Shown here piece after piece: positions 33,948 through 42,886 of a DNA stretch of 64,000 bases; position 1 is the first letter of the stretch, and each line of letters starts with the position of its first letter. The position numbers and the translations under genes were made by a program. Under the pieces are notes generated by a model. It was not told the origin of the DNA. It did not search any database and saw only the letters and a list, made by a program, of their open reading frames with translations. The DNA comes from Antarctobacter heliothermus. Its GTDB lineage: Bacteria; Pseudomonadota; Alphaproteobacteria; Rhodobacterales; Rhodobacteraceae. The DNA lies in assembly GCF_002237555.1 (NCBI RefSeq), contig NZ_CP022540.1, positions 1,240,001 through 1,304,000 on the forward strand, written 5' to 3'.

Positions 33948-35747
33948 TCAGCTTAAATGATGCACCTCTTGTAGACCGTAGACCGGCGTTTCCAGCCCCT
34001 CTAGCCGCGCTTTCAATTGCAAGGCCAAATATAACGAATAATGCCGCGATTGGTGCAGGTTGCCGCCGTGCATCCATAGGTTCTGCTGCTGAGTCGGTTT
34101 CCACATGTTGCGCTGTTCACCTTCCCAAGGACCGGGGTCTTTGGTGGTGTCCGATCCCAGCCCCCAAACCTTGCCAATCTTGTCCGCGACGTCCTGACTG
34201 ATGAGGTCGGCGGCCCACCCGTTCATTGATCCGTAGCCCGTTGCCATCACCACCAGATCAGCTTCCAACCGGGTGCCATCTGCAAGAACGACAGCATCCG
34301 CCTCGAAGTGATCGACCTGTCCATGAGCCAACTTTATCTCGCCATCAATGATCAACTGGCTTGCGCCGACGTCGATGTAGTATCCCGACGCCCGACGCAG
34401 GTATTTCATGAACAAGCCCGAACCATCGTCGCCCCAGTCATGCTCAAACCCGGCTTTTTCCAGTCCGGCGTAGAACTCTGCGTCGCGCTCGCGGATCTGG
34501 TCGTATACGGGGATCTGGAATTCATGCATGATGCGGTAGGGCAAAGAGGCAAAGATCATATCCGCCTTTTCCGTGGTCACACCATTGGCCACCGCTTCCT
34601 CGGAATACAGCGCACCAAGCCCGATCTCCATCAACGATTCTGACCGCACGATATGGGTCGAGGACCGCTGAACCATCGTCACATCGACATCGTGTTCCCA
34701 CAGCGCGGCACAGATATCATGCGCCGAATTGTTGGAACCAATGACGACCACCTTTTTGCCGGTCCAGGCATCCGGCCCGTCGTGTTGCGAGGAATGCTGG
34801 ATCGTGCCGGCGAAGCTTTCCATGCCCGCGAACTCTGGCACAAAGGCCTTGCCCGACATGCCGGTCGCAAGCACCAGTTGTGTCGGTTTCAACACCACTT
34901 TTTCGCCGTCACGATTAACCTCGATGGTCCATTCGTTGGCGACCTCGTCAAAGCTGGCTTTGGTCACTTCTGACCGCGACCAATAGTTCAGCTCCATCAC
35001 TTTGGTGTACATTTCCAGCCAATCACCGACCTTGTCCTTGGGGGTGAAAACCGGCCAGTTGTCGGGAAACTTGAGATAGGGCAGGTGATCGTACCAGACA
35101 GGGTCATGCAGGCTAAGCGATTTATAGCGGTTGCGCCATTGGTCGCCGGGACGGTCGTGCTTGTCCAAAACGATTGTCGGCACGCCGAGTTGGCGCAGCC
35201 GTGCGCCCAAGGCGATGCCGCCCTGCCCGCCGCCGATGATCACGGTGTAGGGCTGGGTGTCATAGCCAAGGCTCGCGGCTTCAGCCTCTCTTTCCTCTTT
35301 CCACGTGGTGCGGTTTTTGCCCGCCCCGTGTTTCGCCCCCATCGGGCGCCGTTTACCGCGCGGTTCCTCAAACCCCTTGAGTTCCTGCAAGGCTGTCAGC
35401 AGCGTCCAGATGCGTTCGTCTTTCAGTCGCATCAGGCCCCAGCCGCGTCCTGTCGCGGTTTCAAACGTGATCCACGCTGTGGTGATCCCGCCCTCCTCCG
35501 TGGGGACCTCACCGTCTTGCAGCTGAAAGTTTTCGGGTTTGACTGTCGCCAATTGGCTGTGCAGCATCGCACCGATGTCATCTGGGCCCTCGGCCGTCTT
35601 GAGGTTCCATGTAAAGGCAACCAGATCGCGCCAATAGCTGTCGGTTGCAAACTGCGCCTTGATCCGGTCCACGTCTTCAGCGGCAAATGCCGCGTTCAAT
35701 GTGTCCAGCACCTCCTGCGTGCGGGTCGTCACTGTGGTATCGAGCAT
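33948..35747 (-). CDS. FAD-dependent monooxygenase with N-terminal SnoaL/NTF2-like domain
   Basis: This is a 599-residue two-part protein. Residues 1-130 look like a SnoaL/NTF2 fold (VLDTLNAAFAAEDVDRIKAQF, then SYWRDLVAFTW). Residues 165-599 are a flavin-containing monooxygenase/TrkA-type oxidoreductase: FAD motif VIIGGGQGGIALGARL, the FMO fingerprint-like FAGTIQHSSQHDG, the NADPH motif VVVIGSNNSAHDICAAL and the late ATGYGSMNGW. It probably oxygenates a small organic substrate in the cytoplasm; the substrate is unknown. The sigma-54-type regulator encoded just upstream on the same strand is the likely controller. Confidence 0.88.
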   Translation of the reverse strand: MLDTTVTTRTQEVLDTLNAAFAAEDVDRIKAQFATDSYWRDLVAFTWNLKTAEGPDDIGAMLHSQLATVKPENFQLQDGEVPTEEGGITTAWITFETATGRGWGLMRLKDERIWTLLTALQELKGFEEPRGKRRPMGAKHGAGKNRTTWKEEREAEAASLGYDTQPYTVIIGGGQGGIALGARLRQLGVPTIVLDKHDRPGDQWRNRYKSLSLHDPVWYDHLPYLKFPDNWPVFTPKDKVGDWLEMYTKVMELNYWSRSEVTKASFDEVANEWTIEVNRDGEKVVLKPTQLVLATGMSGKAFVPEFAGMESFAGTIQHSSQHDGPDAWTGKKVVVIGSNNSAHDICAALWEHDVDVTMVQRSSTHIVRSESLMEIGLGALYSEEAVANGVTTEKADMIFASLPYRIMHEFQIPVYDQIRERDAEFYAGLEKAGFEHDWGDDGSGLFMKYLRRASGYYIDVGASQLIIDGEIKLAHGQVDHFEADAVVLADGTRLEADLVVMATGYGSMNGWAADLISQDVADKIGKVWGLGSDTTKDPGPWEGEQRNMWKPTQQQNLWMHGGNLHQSRHYSLYLALQLKARLEGLETPVYGLQEVHHLS

Positions 35748-35892
35748 CGCGTCTCCTCCTCATTCGCGCCTCTGATGCAGGACTATCCGGCACGACTGTC
35801 CCGTCGCGCTACAGCGATGGGCCGAATTTTCAGATGCAGCGTGAGAAAAGCGGGGCAGACGTTGCGCGCGCAACGTCGTGCAACATCCGCAA

Positions 35893-37653
35893 TCAGGCAG
35901 GTGCGATCAGACCGGCGCGGCGCATTCGGCGCAACACGGTTGACCGATTGACACCCAGTCGCCGGGCAGCCTGCGCCATGTTCCATCCGCAAGCATTCAG
36001 CACCTCCTCCAGAGAGTCGCCGCCGGTGGGCGCGCTGACATCCGTGGCCGGAGGCGGTAAATCGGGTAGGTCGATCACATCGCCGTCCCGCAGGGCGATG
36101 GCGGCATCCAGAACGCGTTCCAGCTCATGCAGGTTGCCGGGCCAGACGCGACCGGTCAGATCAGCCCGCGCAGCGGGTGACAGGCGCAGGTCATCAGGAG
36201 CGCGGCGGCGCAGAAGTCGGTCGACCAACCATCCCAGATCCTGCCGTTTTCGCAGCGGAGGCAAGGCAAGTGGAGCACCAGACAGGCGATAGAACAGCGG
36301 TTTGTGAAAAGAGCCGTCGCGGATCATTTGCCCCAAATCAACGCAGGACGTGGCAACCGTGCGCAAACCGGGTCGCTCGTCCAGAAGTGACGGCAACAAT
36401 GCTTGCGCATCTGGGGGCAGGTCTTCGATGCGGCGCAGAAGTACTGTGGCAAGGGTCGGGCCCGACGGCCCCAGTGTTTCGATCAGACGGCCAGCGGTTT
36501 GCGCCGCGCATTCGACGGTCACCAAGCGGCGGTCCGGGCCGGCTGCGACGTGGATCGCGCGCGCCAGCCTTGTCTTGCCGGTTCCGGTTTCTCCGGTCAG
36601 CAGTAGGGGCACATCCGTCAACGCCAGTCGTTCAGCCTGTTTCAACAGACGCTGCATCACTGGATCTGGGCCCGCCAGACCGCCCAGTGCGCCCCCGCTC
36701 TGGCGTTGTCGCCCGGTCAGAGGCCCCGGCGATCTGGGCGCTTTGGGCGCGATGGCATGACCGAACAGCGCGCCACCCTCGCGGATATTGACCACTCGGT
36801 CTTCGGTCGGACGGTCCCGCATTAGATCGGGCAGATCGTCGACCGAAAGATCCAGAATGGAATCGATCCTCTGTCCCAGCAAAGAGCCGGTTTCGCCCCT
36901 GAACAGCATGTCGGCGGCACGGGTAAACCCGATGATCCGCCCCGATCCATCCAGTGTCAGCGCGGCCTCGGGGTCGACATCCAGAAATTCAGGGCTGGCA
37001 GACAAGCGCAGCACCCAGTCCCGCCGACTTTGCGCCATCAGGTTGGCCATTTCGACCCGACGGGCCGAGGCGGTCACCAGGCTCATCGCAAGGTTCTGGC
37101 TGGACTTTGGAGAGGGGGATTGCAGCAGTGAAATGTCCAGCACGGCCGCTAGTTGGCCCATACTGTCATAGATCGGGGCAGCTGTGCAGGACAGGGCCGT
37201 ATGGGCGTTGCCGAAATGGTCATCCTGATGAATGGTCACGGGCTCTCCGGTGACGATACAGGCCCCGGCGGCAGAGGTTCCGGTCAGATCCTCGGCCCAA
37301 TGCGCGCCCATAAACAGCCCGGAGGTGCGCAGTTCTCGCTCAAATTCGGGATCGCCGAAGAAGTCGACACAGACGCCTTTGGCATCGGTCAGAAGCACGG
37401 TGTAGTTTTGACGGGCCACCTGTCGGAACAGGTTTTGCAACCCGGATCGTGCAGAGGAAATCAGTCGCTCCGCCTGCATGCGGTGCTCTTTGAGTTCGGT
37501 TTCGGTAACGATATGCGCCGGATCCGTCCGCGCTGGGTCCAAGCCATAGATCTCGACGCATCGCTTCCACGAGTCAGCAACCTGACGGTCGCGTCCCGTG
37601 GTGCGCCCTTCCAGAACGCGTTCTATTTCCTCGACGTGATGACGTGTTATCAT
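35893..37653 (-). CDS. AcoR-like (GAF / AAA+ / Fis) transcriptional regulator lacking GAFTGA
   Basis: This is a 586-residue regulator. An N-terminal region with a GAF-like domain (about 70-180; VLLTDAKGVCVDFFGDP, GAHWAEDLTGTSAAG) is typical of AcoR. A PAS-like segment follows (ALTLDGSGRIIGFTRAAD), then an AAA+ domain with Walker A LTGETGTGKTRLA and a C-terminal Fis-type HTH (NMAQAARRLGVNRSTVLRRM). After ECAAQ the usual GAFTGA loop is absent, and the Walker B region reads GPTLATVLLRRIEDLP without the DE pair. It therefore may not remodel sigma-54 holoenzyme. It is encoded 145 bp upstream of the monooxygenase gene. Confidence 0.88.
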   Translation of the reverse strand: MITRHHVEEIERVLEGRTTGRDRQVADSWKRCVEIYGLDPARTDPAHIVTETELKEHRMQAERLISSARSGLQNLFRQVARQNYTVLLTDAKGVCVDFFGDPEFERELRTSGLFMGAHWAEDLTGTSAAGACIVTGEPVTIHQDDHFGNAHTALSCTAAPIYDSMGQLAAVLDISLLQSPSPKSSQNLAMSLVTASARRVEMANLMAQSRRDWVLRLSASPEFLDVDPEAALTLDGSGRIIGFTRAADMLFRGETGSLLGQRIDSILDLSVDDLPDLMRDRPTEDRVVNIREGGALFGHAIAPKAPRSPGPLTGRQRQSGGALGGLAGPDPVMQRLLKQAERLALTDVPLLLTGETGTGKTRLARAIHVAAGPDRRLVTVECAAQTAGRLIETLGPSGPTLATVLLRRIEDLPPDAQALLPSLLDERPGLRTVATSCVDLGQMIRDGSFHKPLFYRLSGAPLALPPLRKRQDLGWLVDRLLRRRAPDDLRLSPAARADLTGRVWPGNLHELERVLDAAIALRDGDVIDLPDLPPPATDVSAPTGGDSLEEVLNACGWNMAQAARRLGVNRSTVLRRMRRAGLIAPA

Positions 37654-37868
37654 GTCTTCCGTCCAAAAATTTGCTGCGAAAGTTAAGCACGGACAGGCAG
37701 GCTTGGCGACGCGCCTAAAGTCGGTGTTGTTTTGGGCGCCTCCAAGAGGTCCGCATATGGGGAACGTCCAAGATCATGGGATCGCCATCGGAACAGGCGA
37801 TCAGGGACGCGCAGTGCCGTCTGGGTTCTCTGTGGTGACATGACTGCCATGCACGGCCATTCGGGGTC

Positions 37869-37908
37869 TTGCTAAGATCATCAGTTCCATTATACATGAA
37901 GTATGGAA
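37869..37908 (+). promoter_or_regulatory. Promoter and candidate operator of the ars operon
   Basis: TTGCTA (37869-37874), a 16-bp spacer and TATACA (37891-37896) make a reasonable promoter. An imperfect 24-bp palindrome at 37885-37908, with arms TTCCAT and ATGGAA and 9 of 12 positions paired, covers the -10. That is where an ArsR repressor would block transcription. Confidence 0.5.
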
Positions 37909-38274
37909 AAGATGGACGCAATCTCTAGCCTCGCCGCACTTGCCCACGACATGCGGATTGATGTTTTCCGCCTGTTGATCCGGGCCGGGGCCGACGGTGT
38001 CGCCGCCGGTCAAATTGCCAAGACGTTGCAAATTCGCCCGAACACGCTGTCCAACAACCTCACTATCCTGTCTGCAGCGGGCCTTGTCACCTCACAGCGC
38101 GAAGGCCGATCGGTCCGGTATTTTGCCAATATGGACGGGATGCGCACGTTGCTGTCCTTTTTGATGGAGGATTGCTGCGGCGGGCGGGCGGAACTGTGCC
38201 AACCCGTCCTTGACCAGATCGCTTGCCCATCCACCGCTAACTGCAAGATACGACCCAGGGAAACCGAAATATGA
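37903..38274 (+). CDS. arsR: ArsR-family arsenic-responsive repressor
   Basis: This is a 123-residue winged-helix repressor that would release DNA on binding arsenite. The HTH is [19 protein letters not shown], followed by the wing [14 protein letters not shown]. Metalloid-binding cysteines are in the C-terminal part (C91, C92, C99, with C108 and C114 also present). The CC-x6-C arrangement resembles the A. ferrooxidans ArsR type rather than the E. coli one. ATG 37903 lies almost at the predicted transcription start, and ATG 37912 is an alternative. The stop overlaps the acr3 start (ATGA), so the operon is arsR-acr3-arsH. Confidence 0.92.
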   Translation: MEKMDAISSLAALAHDMRIDVFRLLIRAGADGVAAGQIAKTLQIRPNTLSNNLTILSAAGLVTSQREGRSVRYFANMDGMRTLLSFLMEDCCGGRAELCQPVLDQIACPSTANCKIRPRETEI

Positions 38275-39308
38275 CTGATACGACCCCCTCTGACAGTGCC
38301 CTTGGTACCTTTGAACGCTATCTGACCTTGTGGGTCGCGCTGGCCATGATCGCCGGGTTGGCGATCGGCACGCTGGCCCCCGGGTTGGTGCAGGCTATTG
38401 CGGCGGCCGAGGTCGCCAACATCAACTTGGTCGTCGCTGTGCTGATCTGGGCGATGGTTTACCCGATGATGGTGGGCGTGGATTTCGGTGCCGTGGCGGG
38501 CGTTGCCCGACAACCGCGCGGCTTGATCGTGACACTGGTGGTCAATTGGCTGATCAAGCCCTTCACCATGGCGCTGCTGGCGGTTCTGTTCTTTAACTAC
38601 GTCTTTGCGCCATGGATCGCGCCCGAGGACGCCGCCCAATACACAGCCGGGTTGATCCTGTTGGGGGCGGCCCCCTGCACGGCGATGGTCTTTGTCTGGT
38701 CGCAACTGACGCGCGGGGACGCCACCTATACGCTGGTGCAGGTATCTGTGAACGATCTGATCATGGTTGTCGCCTTTGCGCCCATCGTGGCCTTTCTACT
38801 GGGCGTGACAGAGATATCAGTGCCGTGGGAAACACTGGTTCTGGCGACGGTGCTTTACGTTGTACTGCCGCTGGTCGCAGGTTTGCTGACACGGCGGGCG
38901 CTGGGCAGCCCGAAGGCGATTGAAGCGTTCACCGCGCGGGTCAAACCGTGGTCCGTGGTCGGCCTGATTGCAACCGTCGCCATCCTGTTCGGTCTGCAAG
39001 GCGAGGTGATCCTATCGCGCCCATTGGTGATTGCCCTGATCGCTGTGCCAATCGTTATCCAAAGCTATGGCATTTTTGCGCTGGCCTATGGCGCGGCCTA
39101 CGCGCTGAAGGTGCCGCACAAGATCGCTGCCCCCTGCGCAATGATCGGCACCTCCAACTTTTTCGAACTGGCCGTAGCCGTCGCGATCAGCCTGTTCGGC
39201 CTCAACTCTGGTGCGGCGCTGGCCACTGTTGTCGGCGTGCTGGTCGAGGTGCCGGTGATGTTGTCACTTGTCTATTTCGCCAACCGCACGCGCGCCCGTT
39301 TCGCCTGA
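38271..39308 (+). CDS. acr3: ACR3-family arsenite efflux carrier
   Basis: This is a 345-residue inner-membrane protein with about ten helices that exports arsenite. Family features are the [20 protein letters not shown] start, the conserved cysteine C136 in [13 protein letters not shown], and the helix-9 segment [18 protein letters not shown] with its conserved Glu. Length and topology are normal for ACR3. Its start overlaps arsR by 4 nt, and arsH follows within 30 nt. Confidence 0.95.
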   Translation: MTDTTPSDSALGTFERYLTLWVALAMIAGLAIGTLAPGLVQAIAAAEVANINLVVAVLIWAMVYPMMVGVDFGAVAGVARQPRGLIVTLVVNWLIKPFTMALLAVLFFNYVFAPWIAPEDAAQYTAGLILLGAAPCTAMVFVWSQLTRGDATYTLVQVSVNDLIMVVAFAPIVAFLLGVTEISVPWETLVLATVLYVVLPLVAGLLTRRALGSPKAIEAFTARVKPWSVVGLIATVAILFGLQGEVILSRPLVIALIAVPIVIQSYGIFALAYGAAYALKVPHKIAAPCAMIGTSNFFELAVAVAISLFGLNSGAALATVVGVLVEVPVMLSLVYFANRTRARFA

Positions 39309-39336
39309 AATTCTCTCAATTCCCGGACTGACCTCG

Positions 39337-40056
39337 ATGAATGATATGCCCCAACTGAACGACGATAGCGTTTTGCCAATCACGGTCGAGACTTTGTTTC
39401 CCAAGACGCCCAGCACCCATGCGCCGCGCATCCTGATCCTGTACGGATCGCTGCGCGAGCGCAGTTATGCCCGCCTTAGCGCTGAAGAGGCCGCGCGCAT
39501 CCTAACCCGCTTTGGTGCAGAGGTGCGCGTCTTTGACCCGCGCGGACTGCCGCAGGTCGATACAGAAGAGCCAGATCACCCCAAGGTCGCTGAGTTGCGC
39601 GAACTCGTCACATGGTCTGAGGGCATGGTGTGGTCTTCTCCTGAACGGCATGGCGCGATGACCGGGCTGATGAAATCGCAGATTGACTGGATTCCGCTGT
39701 CGATGGGCGGCGTGCGTCCAACACAAGGCAAGACACTAGCCGTGATGCAGGTCTGCGGCGGTAGCCAAAGTTTCAATACCGTCAACCAGTTGCGCATCCT
39801 TGGCCGTTGGATGCGCTTGCTGACTATTCCGAACCAATCGTCGATTGCGCGGGCATGGGATGAGTTTGATGATGCGGGCCGGATGAAGCCCTCGCCTTTT
39901 TACAACCGGATCGTCGATGTGATGGAGGAACTGGTCAAGTTCACCCTGCTCACGCGCGATATCCGCGACCATCTGGTTGATCGCTATTCGGAACGGGTCG
40001 AAAGCCGGGCCGAATTGTCAAAGCGGGTCAATCAGGCTCAGGCGGTCGGCAGCTAA
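39337..40056 (+). CDS. arsH: ArsH, NADPH-dependent FMN organoarsenical oxidase
   Basis: This is a 239-residue flavodoxin-like FMN reductase. [20 protein letters not shown] binds the FMN phosphate, and [19 protein letters not shown] plus [20 protein letters not shown] are hallmark ArsH sequences. Known ArsH proteins oxidise trivalent methylated or aromatic arsenicals to less toxic pentavalent forms. ATG 39337 is chosen because it lies past the acr3 stop; ATG 39346 is an alternative. Confidence 0.94.
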   Translation: MNDMPQLNDDSVLPITVETLFPKTPSTHAPRILILYGSLRERSYARLSAEEAARILTRFGAEVRVFDPRGLPQVDTEEPDHPKVAELRELVTWSEGMVWSSPERHGAMTGLMKSQIDWIPLSMGGVRPTQGKTLAVMQVCGGSQSFNTVNQLRILGRWMRLLTIPNQSSIARAWDEFDDAGRMKPSPFYNRIVDVMEELVKFTLLTRDIRDHLVDRYSERVESRAELSKRVNQAQAVGS

Positions 40057-40068
40057 CCGGGGAGGGGA

Positions 40069-40833
40069 TCACAGCGAGGCTGTGATGCCTCCATCCACAT
40101 ACAACGTGTGCCCGTTGACAAAGCTCGACGCGTCCGAGGACAGGAAGACACAAGCGCCCACCAGTTCCTCAACGTTGCCCCAGCGACCTGCGGGCGTGCG
40201 TTTTTCCAGCCATGCGGAAAACTCGGGGTCATCAACCAGCGCCTTGTTCAAGGGTGTGTCGAAATAACCGGGCGCAATCGCGTTGCACTGCAACCCGTGT
40301 CGCGCCCAATCGGTTGCCATGCCCTTGGTCAGATTGCCGACTGCGCCCTTGGTCGTGGTGTAGGGCGCGATGCCGGGACGGGCGAGCGCGGTCTGAACAG
40401 AGGCGATATTGATGATCTTGCCGCGCCCGCGTTCGATCATGTGACGGGCGCAGGCCTGCCCGACGTGAAAAACACTGGCCACGTTGGTTTGCAGCAGCTT
40501 TTCGAACATCTCTGCGGGGAAATCTTCTAGCGGTGTGCGGTGCTGCATCCCGGCGTTGTTCACAAGGATGTCGATGGCCCCGTGGTCCGCCTCAAACCCG
40601 TCAACAGCGGCGCGCACGCCCGCGTGGTCGGTGGCGTCGAACGCGAGTTCAAACACTGTTGCGCCCTCATCCCGCAGGGTTGCGGCTGCGGCGGACAGCT
40701 TGGCCGTGTCGCGCCCGTTCAGCACAACCTCGGCGCCCGCCTGTGCCAGCCCGCGCGTCAGCGCCAGCCCGATGCCTTGTGATGATCCGGTGATCAGCGC
40801 GCGCCGACCGTTCAGCGAAAACAGACCTGACAT
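40069..40833 (-). CDS. SDR oxidoreductase, gluconate 5-dehydrogenase-like
   Basis: This is a 254-residue classical short-chain dehydrogenase. The N-terminus FSLNGRRALITGSSQGIGLAL carries the TGxxxGIG cofactor motif, NNAG lies in the middle, and the catalytic Ser/Tyr/Lys are in IASVQTALARPGIAPYTTTK (YxxxK). The start and GRD motif (LNGRD) match gluconate 5-dehydrogenases best. A strong GAGGAGGGG ribosome site precedes ATG 40833. It is the last gene of the iclR-ABC ATPase-SDR operon of the galactoside cluster, so a hexose or hexonate substrate is likely. A galactose or galactonate role is possible. Confidence 0.85.
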   Translation of the reverse strand: MSGLFSLNGRRALITGSSQGIGLALTRGLAQAGAEVVLNGRDTAKLSAAAATLRDEGATVFELAFDATDHAGVRAAVDGFEADHGAIDILVNNAGMQHRTPLEDFPAEMFEKLLQTNVASVFHVGQACARHMIERGRGKIINIASVQTALARPGIAPYTTTKGAVGNLTKGMATDWARHGLQCNAIAPGYFDTPLNKALVDDPEFSAWLEKRTPAGRWGNVEELVGACVFLSSDASSFVNGHTLYVDGGITASL

Positions 40834-40902
40834 GAAACCCCTCCTCATTTTCCTTGCTCGGGATTGCGCGCAGCGCCGAGGAGGGATGTCAAGCCGAAGG
40901 TG

Positions 40903-41961
40903 TTACCGCAAACGGGCCTCTGTCGAGCCGTCAAAGAACAGCGCATCGGCCGGGTCAAAGGTCACGTCCACCGCGCTGCTTTCCGGGATGTCCTCGTCGC
41001 CGCGCGTCTCAACAATCATCTTGCCGCCATCCGGTGTCAGAATGTGGTCATAGGCCACGCCCCCCAACCGCTCACGGATGTCCAGTGTCAGGCCACCGCC
41101 CTCCACAACAGTCAAGTTCTGCGGGCGGACCCCCACCAGCACCGCGCTGCCCTCGGCGGGCAGAGTGACATTGGCGGATACCTCACGGCCCCCCAACGCG
41201 GGGACCGTCACCGCGTTGCCCGTCACCGTTCCGGCTAGAAAGTTCATGCTGGGAGAGCCGATAAATCCGGCGACAAAGCGGTTGTCCGGGTCTTTGTACA
41301 GATGCATCGGCGCGCCGACCTGTTCAATCTGGCCGGCGCGCAGCACCACGATCTTGTCGGCAAGGGTCATCGCCTCGACTTGATCATGGGTGACATAGAT
41401 CATCGTCGCACCGATTTCCTTGTGCAGGCGGGCGATTTCCACCCGCATGTCGACACGCAGTTCAGCGTCTAGGTTCGACAGTGGCTCATCAAACAGGAAT
41501 ACCTCTGGCCCGCGCACAATGGCGCGCCCGATGGCGACCCGCTGGCGTTGACCACCGGACAGCGCCTTGGGCTTGCGTTTCAGGTAATCGTCCAGTTTCA
41601 GAATGCGCGATGCTTCTGCCACCTTTTCCTTGATCTCGGCCTTTGGGTGGCCGTTCATCCGCAGCCCAAACCCCATGTTTTCCTCGACCGACATGTGTGG
41701 ATACAGGGCGTAGGTCTGGAACACCATTGCCACGCCGCGCTCTGCTGGTTCGGCGCGGGTTACATCCCGCACGCCGATCTCGACCTTGCCGTCAGTCGTC
41801 TCTTCGAGACCCGCGATCATCCGCAACAACGTCGATTTTCCGCAGCCCGATGGACCGACAAAGACGCAAAATTCCCCTTCCTCGATCCCTAGCGAGACTT
41901 CGTGGATGACTTTTGTCTCCCCGTATTTCTTGACGACGTTCGTCAAAGTGACACCGGACAT
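40903..41961 (-). CDS. Sugar ABC transporter ATP-binding protein (UgpC/MsmX type)
   Basis: This is a 352-residue ATPase for a CUT1 sugar importer. Motifs are Walker A GPSGCGKST, Q-loop VFQTYALYPHMSVEEN, signature LSGGQRQRVAIGRAIV, Walker B VFLFDEPLSNLD, and the H-loop THDQVEAMTLAD. A C-terminal TOBE-type regulatory domain spans about 240-350. It probably energises the two permeases encoded at 44293-46097. It lies 16 bp after the IclR gene on the same strand. Confidence 0.95.
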   Translation of the reverse strand: MSGVTLTNVVKKYGETKVIHEVSLGIEEGEFCVFVGPSGCGKSTLLRMIAGLEETTDGKVEIGVRDVTRAEPAERGVAMVFQTYALYPHMSVEENMGFGLRMNGHPKAEIKEKVAEASRILKLDDYLKRKPKALSGGQRQRVAIGRAIVRGPEVFLFDEPLSNLDAELRVDMRVEIARLHKEIGATMIYVTHDQVEAMTLADKIVVLRAGQIEQVGAPMHLYKDPDNRFVAGFIGSPSMNFLAGTVTGNAVTVPALGGREVSANVTLPAEGSAVLVGVRPQNLTVVEGGGLTLDIRERLGGVAYDHILTPDGGKMIVETRGDEDIPESSAVDVTFDPADALFFDGSTEARLR

Positions 41962-41977
41962 GGGCGCTCCTCCCCCG

Positions 41978-42760
41978 TTAACCCGGAAACTGCCAGGTGC
42001 TGGCAGCCTCGGAAATCTCTTCGGCCGTTTTCAGAAGGGCGGGCCGAAATGCGGCCAACCCCTCCAGCGAATTGCGTTGTGTCGAATTGGTGATCGACAG
42101 CGCGCCAATCACCCGCCCCGCGCCGGACAGGATCGGGGCGGCGATGCAGATGATGCCCGGCTCATGTTCTTCGCGGTCATAGGCGATGCCCGCCTCCCGG
42201 ATGGCATCCAGTTCGGCGCGAAATGTGGCGGCATCGGTCAGGGTTGCGGGTGTGTGGCGGTAAAAGGACTGTCGCGCGATCGCGGTTTCCCGGTCCGGCT
42301 CTGCTAGGTGGGCGATCATCGCCTTGCCGACGCCGGTGCAATAGCCCGGTCCCACCTTGCCAGCAGCGGAAAACATCTCGATCGGGCGCACGGCGTTGCG
42401 TTTGTCGACATACAGCACCTGCCCCTCGTCCAACTGGGCCAGGTGGATCGTTTCCCCAACCTGTCGCGACAGATCATCCAGAAACGGTCGCGCCACCGGG
42501 GCCAAAGAGCTTTGCCGCCACGCGGTATGCGCCAGCCGTACCAGCCGTAGCCCCGGCGCATAGGTCTGCGAGGCGTCGTCGTAACGCAGCATCCCTTGGT
42601 TCACGAGCGTTTGCAGCAGGCGGTATAGCGTGGCCTTTGGGTGGTTCGATGCCTCCAGAACCTCGCCGAACCGTACGGGACGGTCAAACCCGGCCACCTG
42701 TTCCAGCACCTCAAGCGCCTTGCCAACGGTGCCGTCGCCCGCGCGTCCTTGCTGGTTCAT
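41978..42760 (-). CDS. IclR-family transcriptional regulator
   Basis: This is a 260-residue regulator. An N-terminal winged HTH (VGKALEVLEQVAGFDRPVRF, then GEVLEASNHPKATLYRLLQTL) is followed by a GAF-like effector domain (about 80-255) with GKAMIAHL and the late AAPILSGAGRVIGALSI. It is divergent from the sugar-binding protein gene. The gap contains two tandem IclR-like palindromes. It most likely represses the galactoside operon until a sugar or sugar acid binds. Confidence 0.92.
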   Translation of the reverse strand: MNQQGRAGDGTVGKALEVLEQVAGFDRPVRFGEVLEASNHPKATLYRLLQTLVNQGMLRYDDASQTYAPGLRLVRLAHTAWRQSSLAPVARPFLDDLSRQVGETIHLAQLDEGQVLYVDKRNAVRPIEMFSAAGKVGPGYCTGVGKAMIAHLAEPDRETAIARQSFYRHTPATLTDAATFRAELDAIREAGIAYDREEHEPGIICIAAPILSGAGRVIGALSITNSTQRNSLEGLAAFRPALLKTAEEISEAASTWQFPG

Positions 42761-42825
42761 GGTGTCCTCCCCTGTCGCCGGTCGAGCCGACGAGACTGTT
42801 GACAGCGATAGCCTGAATCGGTCAT

Positions 42826-42864
42826 GGTTTCAATAGTTGGAAATAGGTTTCATTATGTGGAACC
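42826..42864. promoter_or_regulatory. Tandem IclR-type operators
   Basis: Two related imperfect palindromes, GGTTTCAATAGTTGGAAAT (42826-42844) and GGTTTCATTATGTGGAACC (42846-42864), start 20 bp apart. Each has GGTTTCA and TGGAA arms around an AT-rich 5-bp centre, the usual layout of IclR-family sites. TTGACA at 42799-42804 could be the -35 of the sugar-operon promoter; the -10 is not clear. Confidence 0.65.
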
Positions 42865-42886
42865 GTCCGGCATTTGGGAGGATACC

